Source of the DNA: Brevibacterium aurantiacum
Lineage (GTDB): Bacteria > Actinomycetota > Actinomycetes > Actinomycetales > Brevibacteriaceae
Assembly: GCF_007558825.1 (NCBI RefSeq)
Contig: NZ_VLTK01000013.1
Span: forward strand, 1 to 64,000
Length of the DNA: 64,000 nt
Direction of reading: 5' to 3'
The notes below the pieces were generated by a model. That model was not told the DNA's origin. It searched no databases and saw nothing but the letters and a program-made list of their open reading frames with translations. Each line of letters opens with the position of its first letter. Positions within the stretch are counted from its first letter, which is position 1. A program made the position numbers and the translations under genes. Below, one piece after another: positions 26,753-35,453 of this stretch.

Positions 26753-27633
26753 GTGCCGATCGCGACTATCTGGCTGCCGGGCTGGCTCTGGGTGGACTCA
26801 GCGAAGCTGAACTTGCCGAGGCCCAGGCTCTCGCAGACACCGACGCTGAGTTCCGCTCCGAGGTCGCCGAGTATGAAGACACCATGGCGCTCATGGCCGA
26901 ATCCGATGCAGAAGCGTTTGAATCCTCAGCCACAGATGCCCCTGAACCCATCAGTGCAGCCGCCCGGAATGCAATTCTCGCCATCCCGAACACACATGCT
27001 CAGGAGGATGCGGCCGCGAAACCACCGAGCCTGGAACAGGCTGGTTCTGAACAGCAGCAGACTCAGTCATCAGCACCGACTCAGATCAACGCTCCGGCTC
27101 AACCCGCATCACAGGCAGACAATCAGTCGCACTCCGACGTGCCACCGCCTGCAGATCTGGCCGAGCGCCGTCGGAAACGCAGCGCCTGGGTGCCGATGGC
27201 TGCAGCCGCTGCCGCTGTCATCGTCGCCGCCGGTGTCGGAGTGAGTTCCTGGCAGAAGCAGAACGAGCTGGAAGACGAACTGGCAGCTGCTCAACAACAG
27301 CTCGACGACTCAGCTCGGCTCATGGAAGCCGGCGATCTGAAAACCAGCACGGCCGAGCTGCCCGAGGGCGGATCGGTCACTGTGGCTTCGTCCGAGAAGG
27401 AACAGCTCATTCGCCTCAGTCCTCGCGATGTCGAAGTCTCTCCTGCAGGAAAATCCCTGCAGATGTGGGTCATCGGCGATGAGGGTCCCGAGAGTGTGGG
27501 GCTGATGTCGAACGCACCGGTGACCATCGCCGATGAGCCTTTCGCCAAAGGAAGTCTGTTCGGCGTCACTGTGGAGCCCAAGGGCGGTTCGGACCAGCCG
27601 ACCACCGATCCGATCGTGGCCATCGGCCTGTAG
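26749..27633 (+). CDS. rskA: Anti-sigma-K factor RskA
   Basis: A 294-residue single-pass membrane protein. The cytoplasmic N-terminus (residues 1-80, DYLAAGLALGGLSEAELAEAQ) is the RskA sigma-binding part. It is followed by a Gln/Pro-rich linker (about 90-135), one membrane helix at 146-165 (VPMAAAAAAVIVAAGVGVSS) and an outer RskA domain with LQMWVIGDEGPESVG and a VTVEPKGGSDQPTTDPI ending. It overlaps sigK by four bases. It sequesters SigK and is expected to be cleaved by regulated intramembrane proteolysis. The linker is longer than in the mycobacterial protein as I remember it. Confidence 0.9.
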   Translation: MSADRDYLAAGLALGGLSEAELAEAQALADTDAEFRSEVAEYEDTMALMAESDAEAFESSATDAPEPISAAARNAILAIPNTHAQEDAAAKPPSLEQAGSEQQQTQSSAPTQINAPAQPASQADNQSHSDVPPPADLAERRRKRSAWVPMAAAAAAVIVAAGVGVSSWQKQNELEDELAAAQQQLDDSARLMEAGDLKTSTAELPEGGSVTVASSEKEQLIRLSPRDVEVSPAGKSLQMWVIGDEGPESVGLMSNAPVTIADEPFAKGSLFGVTVEPKGGSDQPTTDPIVAIGL

Positions 27634-27647
27634 ACAATGGCCATTGT
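27634..27647. repeat. 14-bp perfect palindrome after rskA
   Basis: ACAATGGCCATTGT begins on the base after the rskA stop codon. There is no loop and no T-run, so it is not a normal terminator. It sits in the 64-base gap between the convergent rskA and amidase genes. Confidence 0.4.
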
Positions 27648-27697
27648 TCAGATGTCTGGAGGCATCGGCTCTTCCTGAAGATCGGAAGGCTGGAACC

Positions 27698-29122
27698 TCA
27701 AAGCAACGGATGGGTCCGAGCGTGGTTGGTGACGCTCTCGAAGGCCTGTGCCACCTCGAGCACTCGCTTATCGGCGCCGACGGGGCCGATGATCTGCAGT
27801 CCCACCGGCAGCCCCGTTGAGGAGAATCCAGCCGGCACGCTGATCGCGGGGCATCCCGTTGCTGAGATCAGGCTGGTCGCGTAAACCCACGCCATGTAAT
27901 CGCTGATCGGTTTGCCACTGAGGCTGTCCGGATAGTCGAGGTCGGCGGCGAAAGGTTCCACCTGACTTGTGGTCGTCACCAGCACGTCGTGGCGCGAGAA
28001 ATAGTCCTGCATCGCCACCCACAGTCGAGCACGAGCGTCGTCAAGCGCGAAGAGATCGTCCACGCCCAAGTTCAACCCAGCTTGAATGTTGTCCCGGAGC
28101 GAATTTTTCATCTCGTGCGCATGGCCCTCAACGAGATGTCCATAGTTCTTAGCGAATTCGTAGGCCCTGGCCACGCGGAACACCTCGACAGCATCGTCGA
28201 GCGTTGGTGCTTCGTAACTCAGGTGGGCACCCAACCCGGTCAGCACAGGACCTGCTGCTCCGACGACCTCAGCTACCTCGTTTTCGACCTCGACCTGGCC
28301 ACCCAGATTCGGCGCGAATCCGATCGCCCATCCCGACAAGTCCTTCCCCGAATCCAGCTTCGAGAATCCTCCCGACTCCACGCGCGCAGCTGGTCCCATG
28401 CGATCAGGTCCGCTGCAGAGGTCCATGAGCATGGCGATATCGGCAACCCTGCGAGCCATGAATCCCGCTTGGCTCAGCCACTCCCACGGGTTGTCTGGAG
28501 ACACATGCGGTATCCAGCCGTTGGAAGGGCGCAGGCCCACGATATTGTTGAACCCAGCTGGCAGGCGCAGTGACCCGCCCGTATCCGAGCCGTCTCCCGC
28601 TGCCTGGACTCCGCAAGCAATCGCTGCCGCGGCGCCGCCGGACGAACCGGAGGCGGACAGAGCGGTGTCATAAGGGTTACGAGTCGTCCCGAACACAGGG
28701 TTGGTGGTGTGGGCGCCCGCCGCGAATTCAGGCACATTGGTTTTGCCTGTGCTGATCACGCCTGCCGACTTCAGTCTGGACACGATGAGGGCATCCCGGT
28801 TCGGCACGTTCTCAGCGAAGATCGGGGAGCCGAATGTCGTCCGCATCCCAGCCGTCTCGTGAGTGTCCTTATGCGTCATCGGGATGCCTGACAAGAGAGG
28901 AAGGTCCGAACCTCGGGCTCTGAGCTCGTCAACCTCCGTCGCCGAGGCGAGCGCACCGTCTGCATCGACTGTGATCACCGCGTTGACACGAGGATTGATC
29001 TCGTCAATGCGGAGTAGATGCGCCTCGACCAGTTCTCGAGAACTCAATTGACGTGTTGCAAGTGCATCCGCAAGTTCAGCGAGGGACATCCATCGGATGT
29101 CCGATTCAGCACCAAGCGACAC
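27698..29122 (-). CDS. Amidase-signature family amidohydrolase (candidate oxamate or ureide amidase)
   Basis: A 474-residue amidase-signature enzyme with the Ser-cisSer-Lys triad: Lys85 in PMTHKDTHET, cis-Ser in SASGSSGGAAAA (160/161) and Ser184 in GSDTGGSLRLPA. It hydrolyses an amide to acid plus ammonia; the family ranges from GatA to allophanate hydrolase, so the substrate must come from context. GTG 29122 shares one base with the coxG stop, making it the coupled last gene of the permease-coxMSL-coxG unit. In the proposed pathway it would convert oxamate to oxalate, but it could act on an earlier amide. The typical GatA regulatory partners are absent. Confidence 0.85.
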   Translation of the reverse strand: MSLGAESDIRWMSLAELADALATRQLSSRELVEAHLLRIDEINPRVNAVITVDADGALASATEVDELRARGSDLPLLSGIPMTHKDTHETAGMRTTFGSPIFAENVPNRDALIVSRLKSAGVISTGKTNVPEFAAGAHTTNPVFGTTRNPYDTALSASGSSGGAAAAIACGVQAAGDGSDTGGSLRLPAGFNNIVGLRPSNGWIPHVSPDNPWEWLSQAGFMARRVADIAMLMDLCSGPDRMGPAARVESGGFSKLDSGKDLSGWAIGFAPNLGGQVEVENEVAEVVGAAGPVLTGLGAHLSYEAPTLDDAVEVFRVARAYEFAKNYGHLVEGHAHEMKNSLRDNIQAGLNLGVDDLFALDDARARLWVAMQDYFSRHDVLVTTTSQVEPFAADLDYPDSLSGKPISDYMAWVYATSLISATGCPAISVPAGFSSTGLPVGLQIIGPVGADKRVLEVAQAFESVTNHARTHPLL

Positions 29123-29793
29123 TAGCGGCGTCCGGCCAACAGTCCGACGCAGACGCCGAGCAGGGCCGCACCGGCGCCCACGGCTGCGCCCACCAAGAAT
29201 TCGCTGCCTCGCGCAGACGTTCCGAGCACTGACCCGGCAGGTTCAGCCACCGGCGTTGCCGGACCTGCAGGTGTTGCAAGACCAGCAGATGCTGCGGGCA
29301 CTGCAAGGACTTCGGGAACATCGGCTGTGGCTGCAACCGCTGGCTCCTCGACTCCTTCGCGAATGGCCCGATCGATGTCTTTGAAGAATTTTGTGGCGAT
29401 GCGTTTTGCCACGCCGGACAGCATTCGCTGGCCGACGCCGCCGATGGCTCCCCCCAGAACGGCATCGGCTTCCCAAGTGACCTCGGTACCACCGGCTTCG
29501 CCAGGTGCCAGCGCCACGGTGATATCGGCACCAATGGTCCCCGGCCCGCCAGAACCCTTGGCGGTGAGGACGAACGACGCCGGGGGCTGCTCTTGCGAGA
29601 ACGCCACCGAGCCTTTGTAGGTGCCTTTGATCGCCGCCACACCCATGGTCAGAACCACTTGATAGGTCTGGTCGTCTACCGGAGTGAAGCCTTCGACTCC
29701 CGGAATGGTGGCCGCGAGGATCCGGGGGTCGTGGAACGCAGCATAAGCGGTGTCAGGATCGGCAGTCATCTGAGCTACGGAAGAGATGTGCAT
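29122..29793 (-). CDS. coxG: CoxG-like SRPBCC protein with C-terminal membrane anchor
   Basis: A 223-residue protein: a START/SRPBCC (CoxG) domain in residues 1-145 (DPRILAATIPGVEGF is the family hallmark, then WEADAVLGGAIGGVGQRML), a Pro/Ala/Val-rich linker, and one C-terminal membrane helix (residues 199-220) followed by RR. In carboxydotrophs CoxG helps attach the Mo hydroxylase to the membrane. This one is 12 bases downstream of coxL and one base overlaps the amidase start. The built-in anchor suggests that the hydroxylase passes electrons to the respiratory chain. Confidence 0.88.
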   Translation of the reverse strand: MHISSVAQMTADPDTAYAAFHDPRILAATIPGVEGFTPVDDQTYQVVLTMGVAAIKGTYKGSVAFSQEQPPASFVLTAKGSGGPGTIGADITVALAPGEAGGTEVTWEADAVLGGAIGGVGQRMLSGVAKRIATKFFKDIDRAIREGVEEPAVAATADVPEVLAVPAASAGLATPAGPATPVAEPAGSVLGTSARGSEFLVGAAVGAGAALLGVCVGLLAGRR

Positions 29794-29805
29794 GTGGTGC
29801 AGTCC

Positions 29806-32250
29806 TTACTTGTGTCCGGGAGTGGATGGGGGTGCAGAATCGGCAGATCCGAGGCCTCCGGCTTTCAGTCCGGGTACTTCACCGGCCGCATGCTTATTCC
29901 GCAGTTCCCAGAGTGTGGAAGGATCGAGTGGCATGGCACGGATGGGGAAGCCTTCAGCGTCTTCGATGGCAGATGCGATTGTCGTGGCTGTCGGAATTGT
30001 TCCGGCCTCTCCTGCACCTTTGATGCCCAGGGGGTTGAGCGGGCTGGGGGTCTCCAGATGATCGGTCTCAACGTAGGGAATCTCAGACGCGAAGGGCATG
30101 AGGAAGTCCATGAAGGAAGCATTGAGCAGCTGCCCGTCCTCGTCGTAGGCCATCCGTTCGTAGAGCGCTCCTCCCACACCTTGGGCCACACCGCCATGGA
30201 CTTGTCCTTCGACGACCATCGGGTTGATCATCGGCCCGCAGTCATGAACGACGCAGTAGCGAAGGATCGTGATGTCGGCAGTCTCAGGATCGGTTTCGAC
30301 GATCGCGGCATGCATGCCGTTGGCCACGGTGGAGCGCAGCGGCGAGAAGAACTCCTGCTCTTCCAGTCCCGGCTGCTCGCCCGGCTTCACCGAGGGTTCT
30401 TCTGCGTTGGACTCCTTGGCGAACTGAGTTGCGGCCTTGGCGCTCTCGTCAAACGCGTATCGCAAGGGATTCGACAGAACAGACACCGCGGCCAAGGGCA
30501 TGGCGGCACTGGGGTCGCCCTTGACGGAGATGATCCCATCAACGATCTCCAGATCCTCCGGATCAGCCTCCAGAGACTCGCCGGCAATCGTCAATGCCTT
30601 GGCCTTGACCTTCTGAGCCGTCAGGTGCAGGGCGTTGCCTGCCATCACGGCTCCCCGCGATCCCCAGGTCCCGACCGAGTACGGAAGTTTGCGGGTATCT
30701 CCTGTCGCCACATGCACGGTGTCGATGGGGACACCGAGAGCATCGGCGACGATCTGAGCGAATACAGTCGCATGCGCCTGTCCGTGGGTCGTCAGCCCAG
30801 TCCAGACGTTCACCCGTCCAGAGGACTCGACCTCGATATGACCACCTTCATAAGGACCGGCACCGGTGCTCTCCACATAGCATCCGATCCCCAGACCGAC
30901 CTTGCGGCCCTCGGCTCTGGCCTGGTCCCGAAAGGCTTCGAATTCGTCCCAGCCGACGAGGGCCTTGAGCTTGTCGAGGGAGGTCACAAAGTCACCCGAG
31001 TCCAGACAGCCTTCCGCACCGTCTTGCATGGTCACTCCCATCGGATGGGGGAACTCACGGACGAAGTTGTTCAGACGTACCTGTGTGCGATCCATTCCAA
31101 GTTCGTCGGCGATGGCGTCGACGGTGCGCTCCATCATAAACACCGCATGGGCGCGACCGGCGCCTCGATAGGGAGTGACCATGACAGTGTTGGTGTACAG
31201 AGACCAGTATTCGACTCGATAGTTGGCGATGTTGTAGGGGCCCATGACATGCGTCGACGTGTTGAGCGGGACGATGACGCCGTAAGGAATGTAGGCCCCG
31301 TTGTCGTGCCAGAACTTCACATCCAGGCTGAGAATCCGACCGTCATCGTCGAACCCGACTTTCACACTCTGAGTCTGTGCTCTCTCATGCGCCGAGGAGA
31401 TGAAATGTTCGCGCCGGTCCTCGGTCCATTTCACCGTCGTTCCAAGTGCCCTGGCGGCACACGCCACGGCCAGCTCTTCCGGCCAGGGGTGATTGATCTT
31501 GACTCCGAAGGCACCGCCGACATCGGGGGTGATGACTTCGACCCGAGTCAGGGGGATCTCCAGCCGCGCTGCCAACGCGGCTCTCAACCCGGTGCTGGTC
31601 TGGGTCGAGGAATGGACCTGGAGACTTTCGTCCTCCCGATTCCAGGCTGCGATGACGCCTTTGCCTTCCATCGGCATGCATGCGCTGCGCTCGAACTCCA
31701 GGTCAAGGTCGAGAGTATGTGGGGCCCGGTCCAACCCCGAAGCAACGTCCCCGACCTCTTGGACGTAGTGGGCTGCCACGTTGTCGTCCATTCCTGCGTG
31801 AACGATCCGCTGCCCCTCACGTGACTGTTCGACACCGACGATCGGGTCAAGGAACTCATAGTCGACCTCGATCCTCCCGGCCGCGTCTTCAGCGATATAG
31901 CGGTCGCGGGCGATGACCATGACGATCGGTTCGCCGACGAAGTTCACGTGGTCTGGGGCCAGGGCGTAACCGGTGTGAGGTGCCACGATGGATGGGTGGG
32001 GGATCAACATGGGCAGGCGATCTGCTGCCTGACCGGGCAGATCTTCGTGGGTCCAGACTGCGATGACACCTTCGACGTCGATGGCGCCCGTGACATCGAT
32101 ATCGACGATGTCAGCGTGGGCATGGGGGCTGCGCACGAAGGCCGCAGCCACGCTGCCGTTGGCCAGATCATCAAGATATCGACCATTGCCGGTGACCAGT
32201 CGGGGGTCTTCCCGACGTTTGATCTTCTGGCCGAACATACGTGTGGTCAT
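29806..32250 (-). CDS. coxL: Molybdenum hydroxylase large subunit (form II CoxL-type)
   Basis: An 814-residue molybdopterin-binding catalytic subunit of the xanthine oxidase family. It has GGAFGVK near residue 247, PYRGAGR near 358 and the catalytic Glu in GIKGAGEAG near 746. True CO dehydrogenase (form I) has a Cys-containing AYxCSFR loop; here the loop is PYRGAGR, so the enzyme is a hydroxylase of an N-heterocycle or aldehyde rather than CO dehydrogenase. Start and stop fit coxS (ATGA overlap) and coxG. The exact substrate is unknown; the surrounding hydantoinase and AllFGH genes point to a cyclic ureide or its precursor. Confidence 0.92.
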   Translation of the reverse strand: MTTRMFGQKIKRREDPRLVTGNGRYLDDLANGSVAAAFVRSPHAHADIVDIDVTGAIDVEGVIAVWTHEDLPGQAADRLPMLIPHPSIVAPHTGYALAPDHVNFVGEPIVMVIARDRYIAEDAAGRIEVDYEFLDPIVGVEQSREGQRIVHAGMDDNVAAHYVQEVGDVASGLDRAPHTLDLDLEFERSACMPMEGKGVIAAWNREDESLQVHSSTQTSTGLRAALAARLEIPLTRVEVITPDVGGAFGVKINHPWPEELAVACAARALGTTVKWTEDRREHFISSAHERAQTQSVKVGFDDDGRILSLDVKFWHDNGAYIPYGVIVPLNTSTHVMGPYNIANYRVEYWSLYTNTVMVTPYRGAGRAHAVFMMERTVDAIADELGMDRTQVRLNNFVREFPHPMGVTMQDGAEGCLDSGDFVTSLDKLKALVGWDEFEAFRDQARAEGRKVGLGIGCYVESTGAGPYEGGHIEVESSGRVNVWTGLTTHGQAHATVFAQIVADALGVPIDTVHVATGDTRKLPYSVGTWGSRGAVMAGNALHLTAQKVKAKALTIAGESLEADPEDLEIVDGIISVKGDPSAAMPLAAVSVLSNPLRYAFDESAKAATQFAKESNAEEPSVKPGEQPGLEEQEFFSPLRSTVANGMHAAIVETDPETADITILRYCVVHDCGPMINPMVVEGQVHGGVAQGVGGALYERMAYDEDGQLLNASFMDFLMPFASEIPYVETDHLETPSPLNPLGIKGAGEAGTIPTATTIASAIEDAEGFPIRAMPLDPSTLWELRNKHAAGEVPGLKAGGLGSADSAPPSTPGHK

Positions 32251-32801
32251 TGAGACACTCCAGCATCTTCGTCGTCACAGCAGCCCTGGCCACATCCGCC
32301 ACGCAGTTCGGCCGTACGCTGCACTGCCTTGACGATGTTCTGGTAGCCGGTGCACCGGCAGAGGTTGCCGGAGATCGCCTCCCGAGCCTCTTCTTCACTC
32401 GGGTGCGGGTTTTCGTTCACGAAAGCGTCGATGGTGGTGATGAATCCCGGAGTGCAGAAGCCGCATTGCAGCCCGTGGGAGTCGATGAAGGCCTGCTGCA
32501 CGTCGGCAGGGTTTTCCGGATCGTCTCCGATTCCTTCAACAGTGGTGACTTCATGACTCTGTGCGCTGGCGGCAAAGATCAGACAGGACCGGATCGGATC
32601 GCCGTCGAGCTGCACCGTGCAGGCACCGCAGACCCCGTGTTCGCAGCCGACATGGGTACCGGTCAGCTCCAGGTCCTGACGCAGAACGTCGGAGAGAAGT
32701 TTGCGATCCGGCACATCGAGGACATGATCTTTGCCGTTGACGCTCAGCCGGATGGTCGATCTCGGTTCGGCTGCTGCCTCAGCAGCGCTCATCTGGGTCA
32801 T
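32247..32801 (-). CDS. coxS: Molybdenum hydroxylase iron-sulfur subunit (CoxS-type)
   Basis: A 184-residue subunit with two [2Fe-2S] clusters that carry electrons from Mo to FAD. Plant-ferredoxin cluster: CEHGVCGAC plus a later Cys (SCLIF). Helical-domain cluster: CGFCTPGF and CRCTGY. I start at ATG 32801 because AAGGAGAAGGAAG precedes it; GTG 32834 overlaps the coxM stop and is the alternative. Unusual: after the family's normal end, the last 17 residues form a tail with Cys170, Cys174 and Cys175 followed by DDED, not needed for the two clusters. Confidence 0.92.
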   Translation of the reverse strand: MTQMSAAEAAAEPRSTIRLSVNGKDHVLDVPDRKLLSDVLRQDLELTGTHVGCEHGVCGACTVQLDGDPIRSCLIFAASAQSHEVTTVEGIGDDPENPADVQQAFIDSHGLQCGFCTPGFITTIDAFVNENPHPSEEEAREAISGNLCRCTGYQNIVKAVQRTAELRGGCGQGCCDDEDAGVSQ

Positions 32802-32830
32802 CGTGCTTCCTTCTCCTTGCTTGTCACTGC

Positions 32831-33823
32831 TCACTGTCCACCGCTGAGGGCTGACGCACCACGAGCGCTGTTGGGCCTGCTCAATCGCTTGAGCAGGCGT
32901 CCGGCGAGGACTCCGGTGAGATGCCGGCGATAGTCGGCGCTGGCGTGGATGTCTCCCTCCGGGTCAATGAAATCCTTGATCGCCGAGGCGACGGCGTCGA
33001 CGATCGTATCCACACGATCCACTGGGGTGCCGGCGACGATGTCGTCGAGTTCAATGATGTCCGGGGTGTCCGTGACTGACACGAATCCCGCCTTCAAGCC
33101 TGTGATCGTGGCCGTTGTGCCTGCAGCCCCGGAATTGGCTGAGTCGACATTGTCGACAAAGCCAGCTCGGTCGGATGCGCTGGCAATGTCAGCATCGTCG
33201 GTCGACATGATCAGTCCGACCCCGGCCAGCCCGTAGTCACCGCTGCGGCGCGCCAGTTCGTCGAATCCGGCCCTCTGTCCTGGTTGCAAGGAGGGGAAGA
33301 TCGCCTCGGTGATGAGCTCCTCGGGTTCCAGACTGGTTTCCAAGGGACCGACGTTGAGTTCGTCTGCGGTGAGTGTGCGGGTTCCGGTCAGGCTCCTGAC
33401 CTTCACGCGGCCACCCGTCAGCGCCAGAATCATCGGCATCTCACCGTTCGGGTCGGCATGTGCAATCGAGCCGACCGTGGTTCCCCGATTCCTTATGGCC
33501 GGGTGAGCGACGTGTCCGAGTGCTTCACCGAGAATCGGATTCGCGCAGGCGGCGCCCGGATCGCGCTCGAGTCGTCGGTGACTCACGAGCGCACCGACCG
33601 TAATCTCCGCCCCCGTTGCTGTGAGTCCGTCGAGCCCCTCGACGGCAGTGATGTCGATGAGGTTCTTCGGAGATGCCAGGCGCATATTGAGGACCGGAAC
33701 CAGGCTCTGTCCCCCGGCGATGATCTTTCCATCTGATGCATGCGCTGCGAGCAGCTCCAGGGTGTCCTCAATGGTCTTCGGACGGTGAATCCTCAGAGGA
33801 GAAGGCTTCATTGTCTCAGTCAC
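32831..33823 (-). CDS. coxM: Molybdenum hydroxylase FAD subunit (CoxM-type)
   Basis: A 330-residue FAD-binding subunit. The two CoxM flavin motifs are IIAGGQSLVPVLNMR (residues about 34-48) and TTVGSIAHADPNGEMP (about 110-125); the usual TIGGS has become TVGS. The C-terminal CO-dehydrogenase flavoprotein domain is present. GTG 33823 overlaps the permease stop as GTGA; ATG 33811 is possible. The order M-S-L matches the cox operon. Confidence 0.92.
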   Translation of the reverse strand: MTETMKPSPLRIHRPKTIEDTLELLAAHASDGKIIAGGQSLVPVLNMRLASPKNLIDITAVEGLDGLTATGAEITVGALVSHRRLERDPGAACANPILGEALGHVAHPAIRNRGTTVGSIAHADPNGEMPMILALTGGRVKVRSLTGTRTLTADELNVGPLETSLEPEELITEAIFPSLQPGQRAGFDELARRSGDYGLAGVGLIMSTDDADIASASDRAGFVDNVDSANSGAAGTTATITGLKAGFVSVTDTPDIIELDDIVAGTPVDRVDTIVDAVASAIKDFIDPEGDIHASADYRRHLTGVLAGRLLKRLSRPNSARGASALSGGQ

Positions 33824-35283
33824 TCATCTTTCATTCTGCGGAGCTTGCGATCTTGTTCGAGGTCAGCGGTGACCCGGGCCCTCTGCCCTTCGCCTCCAAT
33901 GTTGAGCCCAGCGCCATCAGCCGGATCATCCAGCAGCTCTTTCGGCGCCAGCCAACGCGCAACATGGTACATGACCAGCATCGATATCGTTCCCAGGGCA
34001 ATTCCGGAGAGGACGAAGTCGTCAGTGAACTCCAGGCTGACGTCACCGATGGCGATGATCAGTCCAGCCGCGACCGGGACGATGTTGAGTGGGTTGGCGA
34101 AGTTGACTCGGTTCTCGATCCAGATCTTCGCACCCAGCATGCCGATCATTCCGTAGAGGACGACCGTGATGCCGCCGAGGACTCCGCCCGGAACCGATGA
34201 TATGAGTGCACCGAACTTCGGTGAGAAGCCGAAGCAGATGGCAACAAGGGCAGCCACCCAGTAGGCAGCGGTGGAGTAGACGCGCGTGGCCGCCATCACT
34301 CCGATGTTCTCGGCATAGGTTGTCGTCGGTGAGCCTCCGACCGAGGTGGCGACGACAGTGGCGACACCGTCGCCGAGGACCGCGCGACCCATGTATTTGT
34401 CGAGCTTCTCACCGGTCATCTCCTCGACTGCTTTGACGTGTCCGGCGTTCTCTGCGACGAGGGCGATGATGCCCGGCAGCATGACGACGATCGCTGCCGC
34501 GTTGAAGACAGGAAGGTGAACTCCGACGACACCTGCAGCAGTGTCAGTCATGGGCGGGAAACCGATCCACGCGGCTGACTCGATGGCGGAGAAGTCCACG
34601 CGGAAGTGCGTGGTCACTTCTCCGGCTGCTGCGCTGAACGAGGTGATCTGACCGAATATCTTGTCGAAGAGCCAGGAGACTCCGTAGCCGAGGATGAGGC
34701 CGAGGAACACTGCGATGCGACCAAGGAACCCTCGCGCCCAGACGGAGAGGAAGACGATGAAGACCATGACGATGACCGCGACCCACTGGTCCTGGGGCCA
34801 GTAGGTGTTCGCGACGACCGGGGCCAGGTTGAAGCCGATGAGCATCACCACTCCGCCGGTGACGACGGGTGGGAGAACCTTGGTCAGCGCGGATGCCCCG
34901 ATGTAGTGGATGAACACACCGACGAGAGCGAGGATGACGCCAGAGATCATGATCGCACCGGTCACCTCGGCGGGGGTGCCGCCCTGTGCGGTGACAGCGG
35001 TGACGCCTCCGACGAACGCGGCGGAGGTGCCCACGTAGCTGGGCACCTTGCCCTTGACGATGAGGAGGAAGATGATGGTGCCGAATCCCGACATCATGAC
35101 GGCCAGCTGGGGGTTGAGCCCCATGATGATGGGGAAGACGAAGGTGGCCCCGAACATGGCTACCACGTGCTGAGCACCAAGGCCGATCGTTCGACCCCAG
35201 GTCAGACGTTCGCTGGGTTTGACGAACTCGCCTGGGGCGACGGTCTTGCCATCCCCGTGCAACGTCCATGAGAACATCGACAT
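33820..35283 (-). CDS. NCS2 nucleobase permease, uracil (UraA) subtype
   Basis: A 487-residue 14-helix proton symporter. The NCS2 signature reads YAENIGVMAATRVYS, with Glu in the first position as in UraA (xanthine and urate carriers have Gln). The helix-8 carboxylate is also conserved in VAENAGHVK. Both residues contact the N-C(=O)-N edge of uracil in UraA. That edge is shared by hydantoin and parabanate, so it could import such ureides. ATG 35283 has GAGGAG upstream; the frame to 35331 is not needed. First gene of the coxMSL unit. Confidence 0.9.
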   Translation of the reverse strand: MSMFSWTLHGDGKTVAPGEFVKPSERLTWGRTIGLGAQHVVAMFGATFVFPIIMGLNPQLAVMMSGFGTIIFLLIVKGKVPSYVGTSAAFVGGVTAVTAQGGTPAEVTGAIMISGVILALVGVFIHYIGASALTKVLPPVVTGGVVMLIGFNLAPVVANTYWPQDQWVAVIVMVFIVFLSVWARGFLGRIAVFLGLILGYGVSWLFDKIFGQITSFSAAAGEVTTHFRVDFSAIESAAWIGFPPMTDTAAGVVGVHLPVFNAAAIVVMLPGIIALVAENAGHVKAVEEMTGEKLDKYMGRAVLGDGVATVVATSVGGSPTTTYAENIGVMAATRVYSTAAYWVAALVAICFGFSPKFGALISSVPGGVLGGITVVLYGMIGMLGAKIWIENRVNFANPLNIVPVAAGLIIAIGDVSLEFTDDFVLSGIALGTISMLVMYHVARWLAPKELLDDPADGAGLNIGGEGQRARVTADLEQDRKLRRMKDE

Positions 35284-35453
35284 GTGTTTCTCCTCATCGT
35301 TGAGAAAGGCCCGGTGCAGACATTTCGACACGTGTGTTCCTGCAGCCGCCGGTCACGAAACATCTCGACTGACACCCCGACTCTATTGGGATGCTGAGGC
35401 ACACATCACGTCAGATCCTGCCAAATATACCCAGGGCTCGTCGGCAGTCTTTG

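Noticed and set aside
27634-27647. Terminator after rskA
   Set aside because: The palindrome ACAATGGCCATTGT has no loop and no following T-run.
29593-31824. A 743-codon open frame on the plus strand opposite coxL
   Set aside because: It mirrors the codon bias of coxL, has no domain or ribosome-binding site, and coxL on the other strand is unmistakable.
29806-32250. CO dehydrogenase
   Set aside because: The active-site loop is PYRGAGR (form II), not the Cys-containing form I loop, so CO oxidation is not supported despite the cox-type gene set.
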